DNA of 64,000 nt from Polytrichum commune (GCA_950295325.1 OX485807.1:1740501-1804500); one strand, 5' to 3'. Positions 1 through 14,070 are shown, numbered from the stretch's first letter. A program made the numbers and translations. The notes: generated by a model not told the origin, from the letters alone.

Positions 1-290
1 GGACATTGGGGCAATACTACTCTCCCCTTTCGAGGATGGACACTATAGTGACACACTATACTAGTTCCTAGCTAGCCAATAGTGCCTTGAAGATACCGGA
101 CATGGTATCTCCCCAAAGGGCTTTGAGGTACCCATACAAACAAGGTCCAAGGACCCCCCACCATAGTTGGGTGGACTAAGGTGGTGAGCACCACGCCGGC
201 ATGGGGAATAGAACCCACAACCTCCTCATTGGGGGCCATGAGCCCTAACCACCAAGCTAAGGCCCGTGGTGCCTCAGCATAGTACAATAA
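1..290 (-). mobile_element. SINE-like element with tRNA-derived head
   Basis: Read on the minus strand, the segment has a good RNA polymerase III A box at 243-260 (TTAGCTTGGTGGTTAGGG) and a B box at 205-215 (GGTTCTATTCC), spaced as in a tRNA gene. It lacks a proper acceptor stem, and more than 150 bp of unrelated sequence follows the B box. That layout is typical of a tRNA-headed SINE rather than a working tRNA. The 3' end may lie beyond the window start. The 71-residue ORF here is a by-product. Confidence 0.5.
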
Positions 291-1199
291 TGACGTGATT
301 CAGTATAGACTACAGTAGTAATCCAATGCGAAGAGGGAAAACCGAAAAGGCAGTCAGGGTCCAAAATGCAGGCCCACATGCTATAATAACGGGTCTAAAT
401 TGTATTCCAAAACAAAGCTATTAGTATGGGCATGGATAGAAAGTTGAAATTCCAGTAAAGCTTTAAACCGTATGGAATCCGGGTGAAAAAGAAACCAAAA
501 AGCTGAAATTCGGCAGGTGCCTTCTCGAGAATAATCCATCCTTGCAACCATAGTTCAAGTTTTTAAAGTCCCTCGGCTGCATGTTAAGGTAGATGGGTCT
601 TAAATGGATACCTTTTCTAACTTCCCCACTTCTCCTAGGATATGAAACACATGATTAGTACGAGATGGTTAGAGCACGTTCAAGGTTGTTCGTAAAAGCC
701 CCGCAAAGGATTTATTATGAGTAAAGCGGGCTTGGAGCGCTCCACCTGAATCCTTGGAGTGGAATAAAATAAGTCCCTCACCCGACAATGAGTCCCAAGT
801 CCACAATCCTGAGGCGCTTTTCTAACCTAGGGTTCCTCCCTGCCACCTTGGTAAATTGCTGACTCTGTGCCCGTTATTCCAGCCATGGCCATGATGTCTC
901 CTCTATGACAGGGGCATGTAGCTAGGCCGCCAACTCATCACAAGCTCTAACCGCGTTCACACATGCTTTGGCCACATCATCACACATGTCATTAGGGTTG
1001 CTCACGGCCGATGTTGCAACCAAAAGGTCAAAGGGAAGAAAAAAAAATTTGTGGTTGTAGAGGAGGCTTTGCTTTGCAAATCCTACCTTGCTATCTCTCA
1101 AGACTTGATCACTCCCAATCAACAAAAAAAGATTCAATTTGGGTGTGGATTCAAGACATTTGGAATCGGAGGCGGTCGCGTTCGATTGCAGCAAAGAGG
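291..1199. other. Intergenic, no gene recognised
   Basis: I see no convincing coding sequence. Around 600-680 lies one copy of a dispersed repeat containing TCTCCTAGGATATGAAACAC. The same stretch recurs near 43105-43140, and a weaker version near 19185-19255. Confidence 0.4.
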
Positions 1200-2227
1200 C
1201 TAGAAGTTTAGAGATGAAATGGGAGAGCTTCAAGCATGATGTATGAAAATTCCACGAGATTTATCAAAATGTGAAGGATTTGGATAAGAATGGTTGCAGT
1301 GAAACATTTGTGAGTCTTTGGCTTTGCATCAATTGAAGCTCAAAGGTGTTGATTTTGCTTTTGAGCATTTTATGGGAAGTGCCACATTGGGTGGAGCTCC
1401 ATAATGATTTGGCGAGGACTCCCAATTTTCTCAAGAGGTTGCGCTTCACCGATGCTCTAGTGATTCGGAATTGGAGAGTGAGGTTGCAGATGAGTTCACT
1501 TGGAGTTCTAGTGTCACTCATCACTTCAAGCAATGGGAGTAAGAGGCCTCTCGGTGTGAAGTGAGCAAAAAATGATTTGGATAATGGAAATACATGTGAG
1601 CAAGCTGCATATGCTCAAGCTCAAGTTTCCTTGGAAATGGCTAGAGCTACATGTATGAAAGATCAAATCTTGTAAGACATGACAACCCAACAACTTTTTG
1701 GCATTAACATAGCTGAAATTTTGATCTTACGGCACATGAGTACTATGCAATGAGAAGAGATGAGGAACTCCTCAAACTTAAGAGAAAGTTGCAAGAACCA
1801 AAATCTACTCTTCCCACCATATGTGAAACCAATGTTGTCCACCCCCACCCCCCCTTTCCCCGATTCCTCCTTCTCCTAGTTCTCATTATGCTCACTCACC
1901 TTTGATCCTCCAACTCCACCTAACACCATAATTAGCCCTATAGATATGGGTGATGACTTGGGTGCTGATTTTGATGCTCATGAAGATACAATTGGTGTAG
2001 AAGGTGAGTGGGAGGATAAGGTTAATGTTAGGAGACCTTTGGGTAAATCTAGAGCTCACACACCTTCTGTATGGGCAAAGGATTCATTTGTTGAAGAAAC
2101 TCAAGGTCCATCTTCTTGGGCCCAAGTAGAGCATCAAAGACTCAACCATAGTCATCAACTTGGGTCCAACTTTGACATGAACTCCTCTTTGTTTCAACAG
2201 ATGCATCATCTAGTGTCCTACATGTGA
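1200..2227 (+). pseudogene. Decayed ORF of unknown family
   Basis: Plus-strand reading frames here give protein-like stretches broken by stops and frame changes. One runs near 1730-1850 (tract EYYAMRRDEELLKLKRKLQE, charged and helical). Another is an open frame at 1946-2227, acidic and ending at a stop. The charged, low-complexity composition and the decay suggest an old transposon-encoded or retroposed ORF. I do not recognise the family. Confidence 0.3.
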
Positions 2228-5200
2228 TCAGAGCACATTAATGTGCTCTAATTTAATGTATGCGCCCATACTTTCTCAAAATCTTGTGTTTTTTCATTGA
2301 ACAAGTCTCTCTCTCTCTCTCTCTCTCTCAATGCCATGTCATTAAAACATTTGATGGTAAACTCTTACATAGCAATTGTCTTCTTTGTATATAAACGACT
2401 ATATACTCAAGAAATCCTAAATGTACATGCATGGAAAGTGGTCATACTTACCATGATAAAATGTAACAAGGATGTAGATGAATGAAGCAAAATAACCATA
2501 ATTACAGCCGTGACCCACGTCTCTAACCCATGGTAAAAATAGGGTTTGAAAAAACTTACCATATGTAAGAACTCCAATATAAACCCCTGACCCTAAAGGG
2601 AGCTTCCTTTTTTTAACCGTTCACGCAAGTGTGAGGTGGGGTTGGCTTTGTGTATACTCACTGGAGTAGTAGATATGTGTTAGAAGTGAGAGAAATTAGG
2701 GCTAGTCACCAAGAGGAGTATTCTACTTGGAGAAACCCAATCATGGCCAAGGAACAGGTTTGAACACCCATATGTCATTATGCAATGAGTGTTATAATTT
2801 GAAATACTACAATGCATTTGATGTAGTTTAAATGTGTGTGACATGGATAACAACTGAATCCTATTGTTATTTACCTCGTGTACGTAACTAATCCTCAAAT
2901 GTTTGTTGGTTGGTTGCATGGGCATAGGTGAGGCATGCCCTTCACACTTTCGATATAATGATGTATTGTGATTATGACATTTTATGCATATCTAATGGTT
3001 GAAGTTACTAGGAACATTTCCCTTGTAAGTACTCCATACATGTGGTGGATTAGCTATATGTGCTTTGAGGTGAAACATGAAGATAGGTGATTAAATTTCC
3101 AAGGTATGGAACAATTAAAATCAAACTTTTGTTGTTGGATACCATTTGATAGCAAAACACTAAGTAAGGTATATATTCTTGCAAGAAAATTTAGTGTTAT
3201 GATGCAACTTGTCTATATTGCACAACATACAATTAGGCATAATTGCAAACAACTTTATTATGCAAACTATTATTATTTCAACAAATAAGAAGACACACAA
3301 GAGATAGAAAGAGTCTTGTGAAAATTCCCACCCACCCACCCTTGTATTGCAATGAGGAAGATATTGAAGGATTTGGCCTCTGAAAAAGAAAGTTCAAGCT
3401 TTGCAAAAGTTTTGAAAAGTCAGCTCTCTCTCTCTCTCTCATGGATAGTTTTTGTTTTGTGCCATGCACAATTTGAATTGACCACTGGATTATAATGAGG
3501 CTTTTGTATGTTTAGGTTAGGAAACAATTGTTGTATTATGAAGAAATCTCAAACCTCAACAAGCATTTGAGGCTATGTTTGTGTGCAACCTCGTTTTCGG
3601 CGGGAGTTGCAACATGGGGTGTAGCCTTCAACCTATGTTAGATGGGCAACTACCTCAATTTTTTTGATCCAAGTAGTCTACCCAATCAAGCAACGAGGTT
3701 GGCTAGGTAGGCCTACAAGCTGGCCGCATAAAATTAAAGGGATGTGTGGATGAAGTGGATGATAATGATGAGATTATGTGGATGAAAACTCCACATCCAA
3801 TGGTTACCAACGTTGGCCACACCCATTGCCGCTATGGACACTACCCATGCTTGCCTTAGTGGCTCCTTCACCCCGCCACACATGTTGTTTGGTTAGACGT
3901 GGGACCCTTGGAGGGCACTCTTTGAGAAATGATATTTCATAAGCATGCTCATGTGAGTCTATTCATGAAACTAGGGTTGCTTATCTATGCCGTAATTTAT
4001 TTATTTTATGTACGGATTTATTTTAAGGCAATTTGGGCAACCCATAAAAATTTGGTTGCCCATGACAAATTTAAGGTTATATAAAGTTCTTGAATTTTCT
4101 TATAAATATTTCACTTGATATCATCTCAAAGTGAGGGTAAAAACCTCTCTCTCTCTCTCTCTCTCTCATTCATCTATCCATATTATGAAAATGTAACCCT
4201 AAAGGGGTTAAACTACTTTAGGGTTTGGTTAAAACTAATTGACTAACGTCCACTGTAGATTTGATCTATTATTCTACAATCAAGGGTACTTACCTAATAC
4301 TATAACAAGTGAAGGATAACCATGAGAGCGTTCTTTCATTGGCTAAGCAGCCGTTGCTTAGCCTAATTAAATCATGAGATTATGTTAAGTAATGAGGACT
4401 AGTATAGGTGGAAGGAGGGTGTAACGTGCCACAAAACTCAATATCACGTGGTTCGAATGGCTAAATAGTAAGTAGAATTATACTTGATGACAATATGCGT
4501 TTTCAGTGATACAAAATGTTTGTTAATGTTGGACATGCTTGTGTAACATAGATAGCAATTGGGCACTATTGCTACTTACCTTATGTACGTTTCTAACCCG
4601 AATAGGCTTGAACTTGTGGCACTAACCACTTGCTTTGAGAAAGACAAATGAATATGAGTGTGCTCCTAGGTAGTTTGATGTTTTTTGGACATAGTTCTTT
4701 TGCGAAGGATGGTCCCACCCACCCTCCCAATGTTTAAAGGATGCATAGATATGAAGGACAATGGAAATTATTGGGGGCGGCATTCAACCAAATACCATAC
4801 CACTCAAACAATTACTAAAAGAACCTTCCAAAAGAGTATACACAAAGACAAAAGCAATACTTCATGCCCAACACCCTAAGATTAAAACCACACCACTTGC
4901 ACCTTGAGGACATTTTTACCCTACACCTCTTCCCCAACACACATATTAACAATCATGTTGACCTCCTGAACCTTAGATGACATAGTTTCCTCCTATCCCA
5001 CCCCACTTCCAACTCTATGCCTTCATCCCTCACCAATGTGACCAACAACTTGCTATGCAACTAGACCCAAGGTGCCTTGCCAACCTTAGAGAACTTACCC
5101 CCCCCCCCCCCCCACCCCCAAAACATGCCCATTCCAATAGAAAGGACCTCCCCACCCATCGCAACTAATCATAGTGCCCAACCCACCAACATCCCCAATC

Positions 5201-5899
5201 ACAACCGCCTATGAATGTATTAATCAACAAATAACTCATGGAAGAAATATCACACCACAACAACTTCAACAAAACCTCCCATTTATCCCCAAGCCAATTG
5301 ACCCATGAACTCATCAAATGCAGCTAGCCCATAACCGGATGCACACCAATTCCAAACATTACCCTATCAACACAACAATTCATTCTTTCTTTTATTGTGT
5401 TATGTTTTTATGAACGCTTTTAGGTTCCTTATTATGCTTGTTAGGTTGGTGCTTGAGGGATATTTGGCTAATCTATATGGTATGAATCCCATGAATATGA
5501 TGGTGAGAAATTGGGTTATGGTTGACGTTTCGCCATAGTTGAATATAGGGGATGGGTATATTTGGGTTGTGACTGTCTTGTAGGTTGAAAAGTGCTTTAG
5601 TGTGGCACATGGAAGTTTAGCGGCCCATGCTCATGGCCCTCCACATTTTAGTAGGCCACTAGAATGTGGTTGGTTGGTAGTTTGTGCTTATGTACATGAG
5701 AAAACCTGCAACCCACTATTATCTAGAATCTAATGGGTTCTATTATCGCCTACATGGAAACTCACCCTTAGTAGGGTTCACATTCAATTGTGCATAGCTA
5801 AGGTGAGCAACATAGTGATCACATTGTTCTCAAAAACAAGGTATAGTCGAGGCGCCTATTCCCGATCAGGACCCATCGGCAATCTATAGGGTACCAGTG
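2228..5899. other. AT-rich intergenic DNA with CT microsatellites
   Basis: No gene was recognised. Three pure (CT)n tracts occur within 2 kb, at 2306-2329, 3424-3440 and 4146-4167. A C-run lies near 5098-5113. Small ORFs in this interval have no recognisable domain. Confidence 0.5.
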
Positions 5900-5965
5900 T
5901 TTCAATCAGGCTAGGACTGAATTTCGATTAGGCTGGGACTAAATTTCAATCAAGCCAGAGCCGAT
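5900..5965 (+). repeat. 22-bp tandem repeat, three copies
   Basis: Three consecutive diverged 22-bp units, each starting TTTCRAT and continuing with an AGGCTRGGACT-like core, lie end to end. The third unit is the most diverged. Confidence 0.6.
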
Positions 5966-8900
5966 AATGCCATGACACATGTCCTAGTTTTAAATGCTAA
6001 AAGTGAGGAGGAATGAGTAAAAGCTAAACATTGGTAATATGTTAAGACCAACTTTTGACTTCAAAAATTCACATAATTTTCAATGTAAGGGGTAAAAAAT
6101 TACTGTAAAACTTGCAGTCCTCCTGACTTCTATCCTCCTACATAGGAAAAAATTGCACCGCCTTGTACTTCTCCATATCTGGCATAGAATCTCTCAAGTG
6201 ATCAGTTATGGACGCCTCTACTCTAGGTGGTTCTTTTTCCAGCACATCAGAGCCTGAGAAGTGAGAACCTGTGCCGCAACATGAAATCTTCATGAGCGGC
6301 CTTGCTTGCTGCATTCTCACATACAATTAATTATAGCAACAATCAAAGGCAACTGAGTCCAGGTGAGACTCGCTGGATGCATATAACATTGTGGGTTGCC
6401 TATTCGCTGTATGATTGTGCTTAATTACATGGAAAATGTCAATAACCCCAGCTACATACTAACCTCCGCTTATTGTTGAGTTAAGGATGTCAATATTACT
6501 TTAACCTCCACTCTCTTGAAAAGTTGATCTGCAACTCCCACCTACATGCTCCAGTCTATACTAAGTATTCTATCTAGTGTCACTTGCTATTTGGAATTAC
6601 GCAATGCTGTAACTATTTACTGTATATCTCATTTTTTGCCAACAAAGGTCAAGTTGGTTGTTTGGATATTATATAACATTAGCCTGTTTACTTGGAGAAT
6701 TTTTACATTAATAGTAACACTTATTTACATTGTGGAACTTCAAATAGTAAGTGACACTAAATGCAATATTTAGTGTAGAGCTTTTCTCAACCTGCTTGAA
6801 CTCTATTATCAATCGGTTATTTACTAAATGCTTTTGGTTATTTCTCATACTTTCACTTAATATGGAATTTTGTATTCTAGATACTAGTGGTTCAGTTGAT
6901 TTCCTACAGGTTTGATATTGACCAGAAGAAGACCTGGCATGTGAAGAACAACTTCCCACCACTTAAAGTTGCCCAATGCCTAAGGTAGATGTGCTTCATT
7001 CGGTTACTTATCTTGATCGGACACCTAAATTTGAGTGGTATGTGGTTAGGTGAGGCTTCAAGAACGGATACCAAGAAGACATGTGCTTAAAAGTGATTTG
7101 GACTGCGTGCTCTAAATATGATAACCATTTTAGATTCGATTTTCAACATTATTGTGTGTGTGTGTGTGTGTGTGGGGTGAGGGGGAGGGGGGGGGGGGCA
7201 AGATGACTAGCGAATCTAGATTGTACCTTGCCACTTGCCTCATAATATTTGGAACTCATGTGAATGTCTTGTTCTTTATCAAAGTGAAGACTCTCATGCT
7301 CATCAAGTGGTCATATAGGTTCCCCCAATCCTATTGGCTATTGAGCTTAGAATGGTAAGCATATTTTGAGCATGAAGTCCAATCTCTTTTAGGTACATGG
7401 CTTTTTGGTGCCAGTTCTTAGACTCACAATTGACCATATACCACTCAAATATAGATGTCTAGATGATTGTGATGTTCAATTTAGGCGCGTTTGTCTTACC
7501 TACTTAAATATAAGACATAACACAATTTCTTAAAAGTTAGCACATGCATATCACCTACTAAACCATTGCAAGACACTTTCCGATCCTATAATGTAGAGGG
7601 TCAAGTTCTCACATGGGATTTAAATTTCACCAACATATACGAGACTGACCTCAACCCTTAACCCTTTAATTTATAGGGCAGTGTGGTTTGCATTGTTTAA
7701 TAATGGTATGTGCAATTAGGTTGCCTTTGAATAGGTCATCCCCAGGTGCGCAACTCCCATATTATACATAGGGGGCATCAACATTAAAATGACTTAGAGG
7801 ACGGCTTTTGTAGAAATTACATCAAATTATACAAAAATAAAAGGACCAAAAAGCTGGGTGAAGATCAAATAAAACAAAATGAGATGTAGAAATAGTTGTG
7901 TTGCATATTAATATTAAAAAAACAAAATTCCTCAACATATATAAAGAATTGAAAGACCTATTTTTTTAACCTACATTAAAAAAAATTATATCACTCGAGA
8001 TTGGACTAAAACGCATTATAAGTGAATATAATCAGGGCCATATAATACGGGAATTGCGTACCCGGGAGGTCATCTCTTTCTCTATGAAAATTACCTTGGG
8101 TCAAAATCATATTAATTTTTGTCTATAGCTTTGTTCTTTCACCCATATAAGCACCAAGGTATTAAAAAAACCCCTTCATTTTGTTTCTATAGTATTAAAT
8201 ATTCAAATTAGTGTGGAATGTTGATAAATTAGCGTAGGCAACCTTGCACATATCAATGTAATTGTCTTTTGAATTATATAGTTTTATGAATCATTATGGT
8301 GGTAGATCCTATGTCCAAGTTCATAGATATCATAAGCATCTAGTGGAAGAAAATCATTGGTAAGGTCACGTAATTCTTGTAGTGAGCATAAATAGATTTT
8401 AATACTGATTTGGGGCTCATTTAAATTATCACATAGGTCACTAAACATATACCACCGTTGCATTGAAAGCTCAAATGTCCTCTCATGGAATATTGATATA
8501 TCATGTGAAGGTGCTAATCCAACTTCACCATAACATTACATAGCTCCTTAGCTATGTTCTTGCGGGACCAAGTATCCCATGAACAAAATTCTCCTTTAAT
8601 TCCGGGATTCCCCTAAGGAGCACTGAAGATGCGGAGCACTAAAAATGTGTACTCTAAACTTTTCGACAAGCAATTGTAAATCAAATTAATTTTTTTTTAA
8701 TCATAATCCCTATTTTTTTGGAAAAAGACCATCATGTAGCTGCTTAGTAATGTTATTACGTCACTATACGTAACCAAATCCATGCAAGTGTATTGAAGAA
8801 GAATCTGTTGTCATTATGATAATCATCTGGCATGGGGAAGATCAAAGTTAGTTGTGAGTTCTCGTGTGAATTGACTGTCACTTATGTAAATTATAGCACA

Positions 8901-11157
8901 AATCTTGTGAGGGTAATTAACAAGGGCAATTCAAACTTGAGGAGTAACAGCATGCAATTGAGAAAATCTACAGGAAATGACACAATTCAATGTCACAGTC
9001 TCAAAGCTGTCGTAGCTTCCAATTGGGTAAGTTGTGATTTGGACAATGAGATAGTTGGTACTTTCCTTGGTGTCCTTTGTCTGGGATAAGGTGCATTCCC
9101 GAATTCATGAGTTCTTCAGAAGTCAAATCCTGCTACAAAGATGTCAAAGTGGATTGGCAGGCGCATCCTTGTGGGCCATGTCCAATAAGGTGAGCTTCAT
9201 CATCTCTGCACAGGACTCAGGAGCTAGTCAGCAATCACGAGCAAATTCCTCAAGCATGATGTTCATGTGCGTCAGATGATAAAAAGGCAAGGATACGTAG
9301 GTGACGTATTTAGAATGTACAAGAGCAGACTGTGACCAAACTGTCTCTACGATCTCTCCTTGTACCAAACTCTCTCTACTATCTGCCCCAGACTACAAAG
9401 CATATGTGTTTGTTGATGCCTAGCTTGTGCGTAATGCATTTTTGAAAGGCTCAAGTGCACTTCGCCATCTGACGCAGTTTGTACTGATATTTTGCATTTC
9501 AATCTCATGCCTAGCTTTGTGCATGTGTTTTGGCATACAGCATGACAGTGGAAATCGAAGGCCTGTGTTCTACGCATTTCCAAGAATCGGTTTCTGTCAG
9601 AGTTTACTCTACACCTCTACAATCTAATGAACCTTACATTGTAGGTGGATCATAATCGTACTTTATGCCACCTTCGAAGCAAACTATTTTCTTTTCTTGA
9701 GAGTGTTAAGCCAGAAGGCGCATTGGGCTTGCAGGTACTTTGTCACATACAATGAGAACAGGTTCATTTTTATGCAGCTCAACACATTTCTCATTAAATG
9801 ATCCTGAGGTGATCTGCACTTGCAGAAACTACATTGTAGACATAGGTATTGTACAACATGAAAGCATCGAAAATAGTATCATTGACCCTTACAACATGAA
9901 AGTAGAGGAGTGCTTTGGATAGGCAGGACACTTATGAACTATACTCAAATCTGCAGAAAATAAGGATTTGAGATGGTAAATTTAGGTTATTTGTGCTGGT
10001 CTGCTGTCCCTCGTCATTTCCAGGACATATCTGCAATGAACTATTGAGATGTGCGAGTGAATGAGCTGGATTGCAAATGGACCTTCATCAAGAGTTTCGA
10101 AGTGTCTACTGCTGTTTAAATGGATACGACAGCTCCATGAGGGCCGAGGCTCACCATTTTGTAAACAAATTATTCTGATCAAGTGAAACTCACAGTCCAA
10201 ATTAGTAAGTGGTTGTACATTTTCTCCCTCACCTCGCTTCCATTATATTAGAGACAAGATCCCTTCACAATTTGAGACTATAGTACGAGGAAGTCTCTAA
10301 CCTTCCTTCCAATTGGCCCATCAACAAGTGTGTTTAAGTTTCTGTATTACATACGCTTCTCCACTCCGCTGCTCTAGGGTAACAGCCTGTGAGGTGCTAT
10401 TTTGATGAACATTTTATCCCATTTGCATTTTAAATACCCGGAATTTGAAATTAATTTCATATTTTCTCATTCAGCACAGTTTTTCTTCTCTTACCGAAGT
10501 GCACAAACGTTTCACTGTCACACTTTCCCTCATTCTGGATCAGTGCGTATGGGCATGCTCCATTTCTATCATCCAACTATGATTCTACTTAGTGTTTGAC
10601 GTTTCCTGAGCTGCTGCAGACCTACAAACGTATATTCACCGACAATCTTGATATTTCAAATTCTCCGAAACTTTTATTAAGGTAATGTTTCCGACATGTG
10701 CCTAATGCAACAATATCTCCGTTCCGTCGATTGGTTGGGTAAACTGGCATTTAAACCCTCCCCATTTGAATATGCCGGCACACGAAGCGAATGTATATTC
10801 AACCGTTTTCACCAATTTCTGAGAAAGATCCACTCAGTCCATACCCGGGAAAATGTGAAAGTGGACGATACTGCAAAAAATAACCCGCCACAAATTCACG
10901 ACTTTCACAGATAACTTCTATATGCATGGTATTTCAGTACAAGACAAAACAATCCGAGACAGGAACCAATTGCAAGGAGAACTAACCTATCCCGCAAGCA
11001 CGAAGGCCTGAGGATTTCAGCTACCAGAGGGATGAATGAAACAAGTGACACAATGCCATAGAATGATGATTTCAGAGGGCCATTATAGATTACAAAAAGT
11101 TTAACTGCACATTATCTCCTCGTATCTACTCACATACATTACACATCAACAGTGAGT
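5966..11157. other. Intergenic DNA, no gene recognised
   Basis: No intact coding region or RNA gene was recognised. A (GT)n tract followed by a purine/G-run lies at about 7153-7198. Short ORFs such as those at 8832-9089 and 10696-10914 have no recognisable domain, and I treat them as chance. The last kilobase is the 3' flank of the first LHCII gene. Confidence 0.45.
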
Positions 11158-12476
11158 CTAGTTCCCGGGAACAAAGTTGGTGGCGTATGCCCAAGCGTTG
11201 TTGGCCACGGGGTCAGCCAAATGGTCGTTCAAGTTCTCCAATGGTCCCTTTCCGGTCACGATGGCTTGCACGAAGAACCCGAACATCGAGAACATCGCCA
11301 ATCGTCCGTTCTTGATCTCCTTCACCTTCAACTCAGCGAATGTGTCGGGGTCGTCAGCCAAACCCAAGGGGTCGAATGAGCCTCCTGGGTAGATGGGGTC
11401 GGTCACATCGCCCAAAGGTCCTCCGGCAACACGGTACCCCTCCACGGCTCCCATCAAGATCACCTGGCAAGCCCAGATGGCCAAGATGCTCTGTGCGTGG
11501 ACGAGGCTGGGGTTGCCCAAGTAGTCCAAACCTCCATCGCTGAAGATCTGAGCTCCGGCTTTGAACCACACAGCCTCACCGAACTTGGTGCCGTTCTTGG
11601 CCAACAACTCGGGGGTCAAACATCCCAAAGCTCCGAGCATGGCCCAGCGAGCGTGGATGACCTCGAGCTCCCTGTTCCTGGCGAAGGTCTCGGGGTCGGA
11701 GGAGAGTCCAGCGGTGTCCCATCCGTAGTCTCCAGCGAACTCACCGTTCAAGTATGAGGGGGTCTCTCCGGAGAAGGGGCCCAACCACTTGGGTCTGTCA
11801 GCGCCGTACCTGCAAATCCAAATTCCTTATTATTTAGCCTTCTTCTAGACGACAATTGGGGCGATGTTCTTCACATACAGAGTGGAACTACGCTTACGTC
11901 TCTCTAAAACACTGAAGCCAACGTAAATTGTGTACAGATACACTCATACACACAGTACCCCCCTATGCTGCAAAATCAAAACACCTATGTCGAAAGTTGC
12001 CGTGTACTCAACATGCGGACAGCCAAACGGGACACAAACGACATAATCCCAAACTTTAAAATTGACGCCTATTTCAATCCTTCCCACAGTCGGACGGTCA
12101 GCAATGTAGCATTCCTTGCTTTCATATTTACCCTCCGTTCGTCCCCATGAACACTAAATTTGCTAAGCCAAACCCGCTCACAACTCTCCCTAACACGAAG
12201 CATGACGCACTGCAACAACTTCTAATGCCACACTCAACACCAGACCTCACAAAAAAACCAACCGCCAAACACAACAGACTCAGCTCGGCATTAGGAGTGA
12301 GCGACCAAAGTGCTGAGAACTAACCAGATGCTGCCGCTGGCGGGGGACTTGCTGGCAGACTTGCGCATGGTGACGCGCGCCTCGCCGAGGTTGACATTGC
12401 GGGCGAGCTCGTTGCTCTGCCTGAGCAGGCTCTGGCCTGCGAGGGCGGTCGAGGCGCACGAGGTAGCGGCGGCCAT
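11158..12476 (-). CDS. LHCB: LHCII chlorophyll a/b-binding protein, array copy 1 (class A)
   Basis: Encodes the LHCII apoprotein that binds chlorophylls a and b and xanthophylls in thylakoid antenna trimers. Exon 1 is 12325-12476 and exon 2 is 11158-11809. The intron 11810-12324 has GT..AG ends and splits the Trp51 codon, giving 267 residues, the usual family size. Residues 1-37 are a chloroplast transit peptide with the expected VTM|RK processing context. The trimerisation motif is WYGADR (51-56). Helix B has E100, H103 and R105, helix C has Q166 and E174, and helix A has E215, N218 and R220. Q232 and H247 are also present, so all canonical pigment ligands are intact. Class A exon 1 reads RKSASKS at the mature N-terminus, with Ser where LHCB proteins usually carry phosphorylatable Thr. 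Variable positions are N123 and S152. The intron position resembles LHCB2-type genes, but assignment to LHCB1 or LHCB2 is uncertain. Confidence 0.95.
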
Positions 12477-12583
12477 GGCTGAAATTCCAAAAATCCGCTA
12501 AATTACAATTCCAGCAAGCAAGAGCGAGAGAGGTGTCGACGGATTGAGAGAGTGAGAGCGGGAGCTTGGTTGGGGAAGAGGGT

Positions 12584-12601
12584 CTTATCGCGGAGGCCAA
12601 T
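12584..12601 (-). promoter_or_regulatory. Core promoter of LHCII copy 1
   Basis: On the minus strand a GATAAGACC motif lies about 108 bp upstream of the start codon. On the plus strand CCAAT is at 12597-12601, just beyond it. The motif occupies the TATA-like position shared by all the intact copies. Confidence 0.45.
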
Positions 12602-13509
12602 GAAGGGGAGAATCCGAAGAGGATGACGTGGCAGCGCTTGAGTGGTTGAGAGGAAGGCCTTGGATAGGATATGTAGATGGGGCTGCTCCCACTTCGCCCT
12701 TATGCTTCCAACTCACCACTGCCACTTGGGCGCCCTCGTGGCATTACAATTACAGGGTGGTCACATGGTCTTGTTAAGTTATGGACCTCGTCATCCAAAG
12801 CTATACCCAAGGGTCACTTTGAGCTAGAGGTTGAGGGCCCTTGCCCCCCGATATACAAGTTATGTGATTGGTCGAGCAGTTGGAGATGGTCCAAGTTCAC
12901 CACTTTGCACTAGAGCTTAGGGCACTTGACGTTCAGTACACAAAAATTATATGATTGGTTGAGAGGCCAGAGACAGTCCAAGTTTACTGTACACAAGTCC
13001 TAAGGGCTTGATGGACCAAAGAAACCCGGATGGCACCAAGTGGATGATGTTTCATGGTTTAGGGTCACATATTGCGTTAGGCCCATAGGAAAGAGGCGAG
13101 CTTAATGCAAAATTGAGGGCCGTGACAAGCAATCAAATTGCCATTGGCTTCTAGAAATGGTATATTGTCATGGCGGGGTCCATGACTACCTATTATTTTG
13201 GATTGGCCAAGAAATATGTTGTGCTGCGTCAACATGGTCCACTTTCGCTTTACACTAGTAAGCTTGAGAACCATCAATTGCAAGGTTGGATTTCTATTTC
13301 TTGTGGTATATATGGCCTTTGGAAGAATTATTCTAGCTTGTTGCTTGAATTTTCATGGTCATGGTTCTTGGTCCATGCATACAACGGTGCGTAGTTGGTG
13401 AGGGACTAGATTTGGAGTCAAAATCAATCTCCTATTGGTCATCGATTCACTTAACCATGTTGATAGTGATCTTGAACTGACATGTTGATAGTTGCCCCAT
13501 CATGGGTGG

Positions 13510-14070
13510 TGGATTCTTCATATTACGTCCAAACAAACATCAATTTAAGAAGAGGCATTATTTGAGGCATTAGTGCACATAGTATATAGAAAGGAGAGGT
13601 ATTCATTTTCTCTAGTGTGTACATTTTTAAAGGCTATTCAAATTTCTCAAGTATATGTAAATGTACAAAAGGGGGCCCAAAGGTTTAGAGATTTTTTTAG
13701 AATAGATGTGTTAGTTTCATCCAATTCACATTCATCCATTGTTATCATATGATAAAAGTCCTCAATGACTTCCTTGTCCATTCTTGTTGGGGTTTGCATT
13801 TGGGCTCTAGGACAACCTAGAAGCTCTTGGAATGTTCATGGGCTCCCTTGAGTTTTGCTCTCCTGACTTTGGCTAGGTCATTGTGATGTTTTTATTATTA
13901 ATTATTTGATGCAATCAATGAGTTACATGCTATGAATGAAAAAAAAAATGTTGAACGATTTTCTCATTAGAAAAATGAACATGGATTTTACATGTAAACA
14001 TGGCATAATTAGTTTATGATTTATATTTTGTATATATAGTGGAGACATTTATCACATTAAAACTAATTGT
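13510..14070 (+). repeat. Dispersed repeat, copy upstream of LHCII copy 1
   Basis: About 550 bp closely resembles 19783-20330. Shared words include TTGAGGCATTAG, TTTTCTCTAGTGTGTACAT, TAGGGTTTGCATTTGGG-like and GAGTTACATGCTATGAATGA. Both copies begin about 1.05 kb 5' of their LHCII start codon, so the repeat was probably part of the ancestral tandem unit or a transposon carried within it. Confidence 0.65.

Noticed and set aside
2306-4167. CT microsatellites as GAGA-type promoter elements
   Set aside because: No gene start follows any of the three tracts.
8832-9279. Overlapping 85- and 74-residue ORFs as a small gene
   Set aside because: No domain, no repeat copy and no splice logic; composition is like the surrounding DNA.
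11177-11757. Plus-strand and second minus-frame ORFs inside LHCII exon 2, repeated in every copy
   Set aside because: They recur only because exon 2 is conserved. They are GC-rich shadow frames with no domain of their own.
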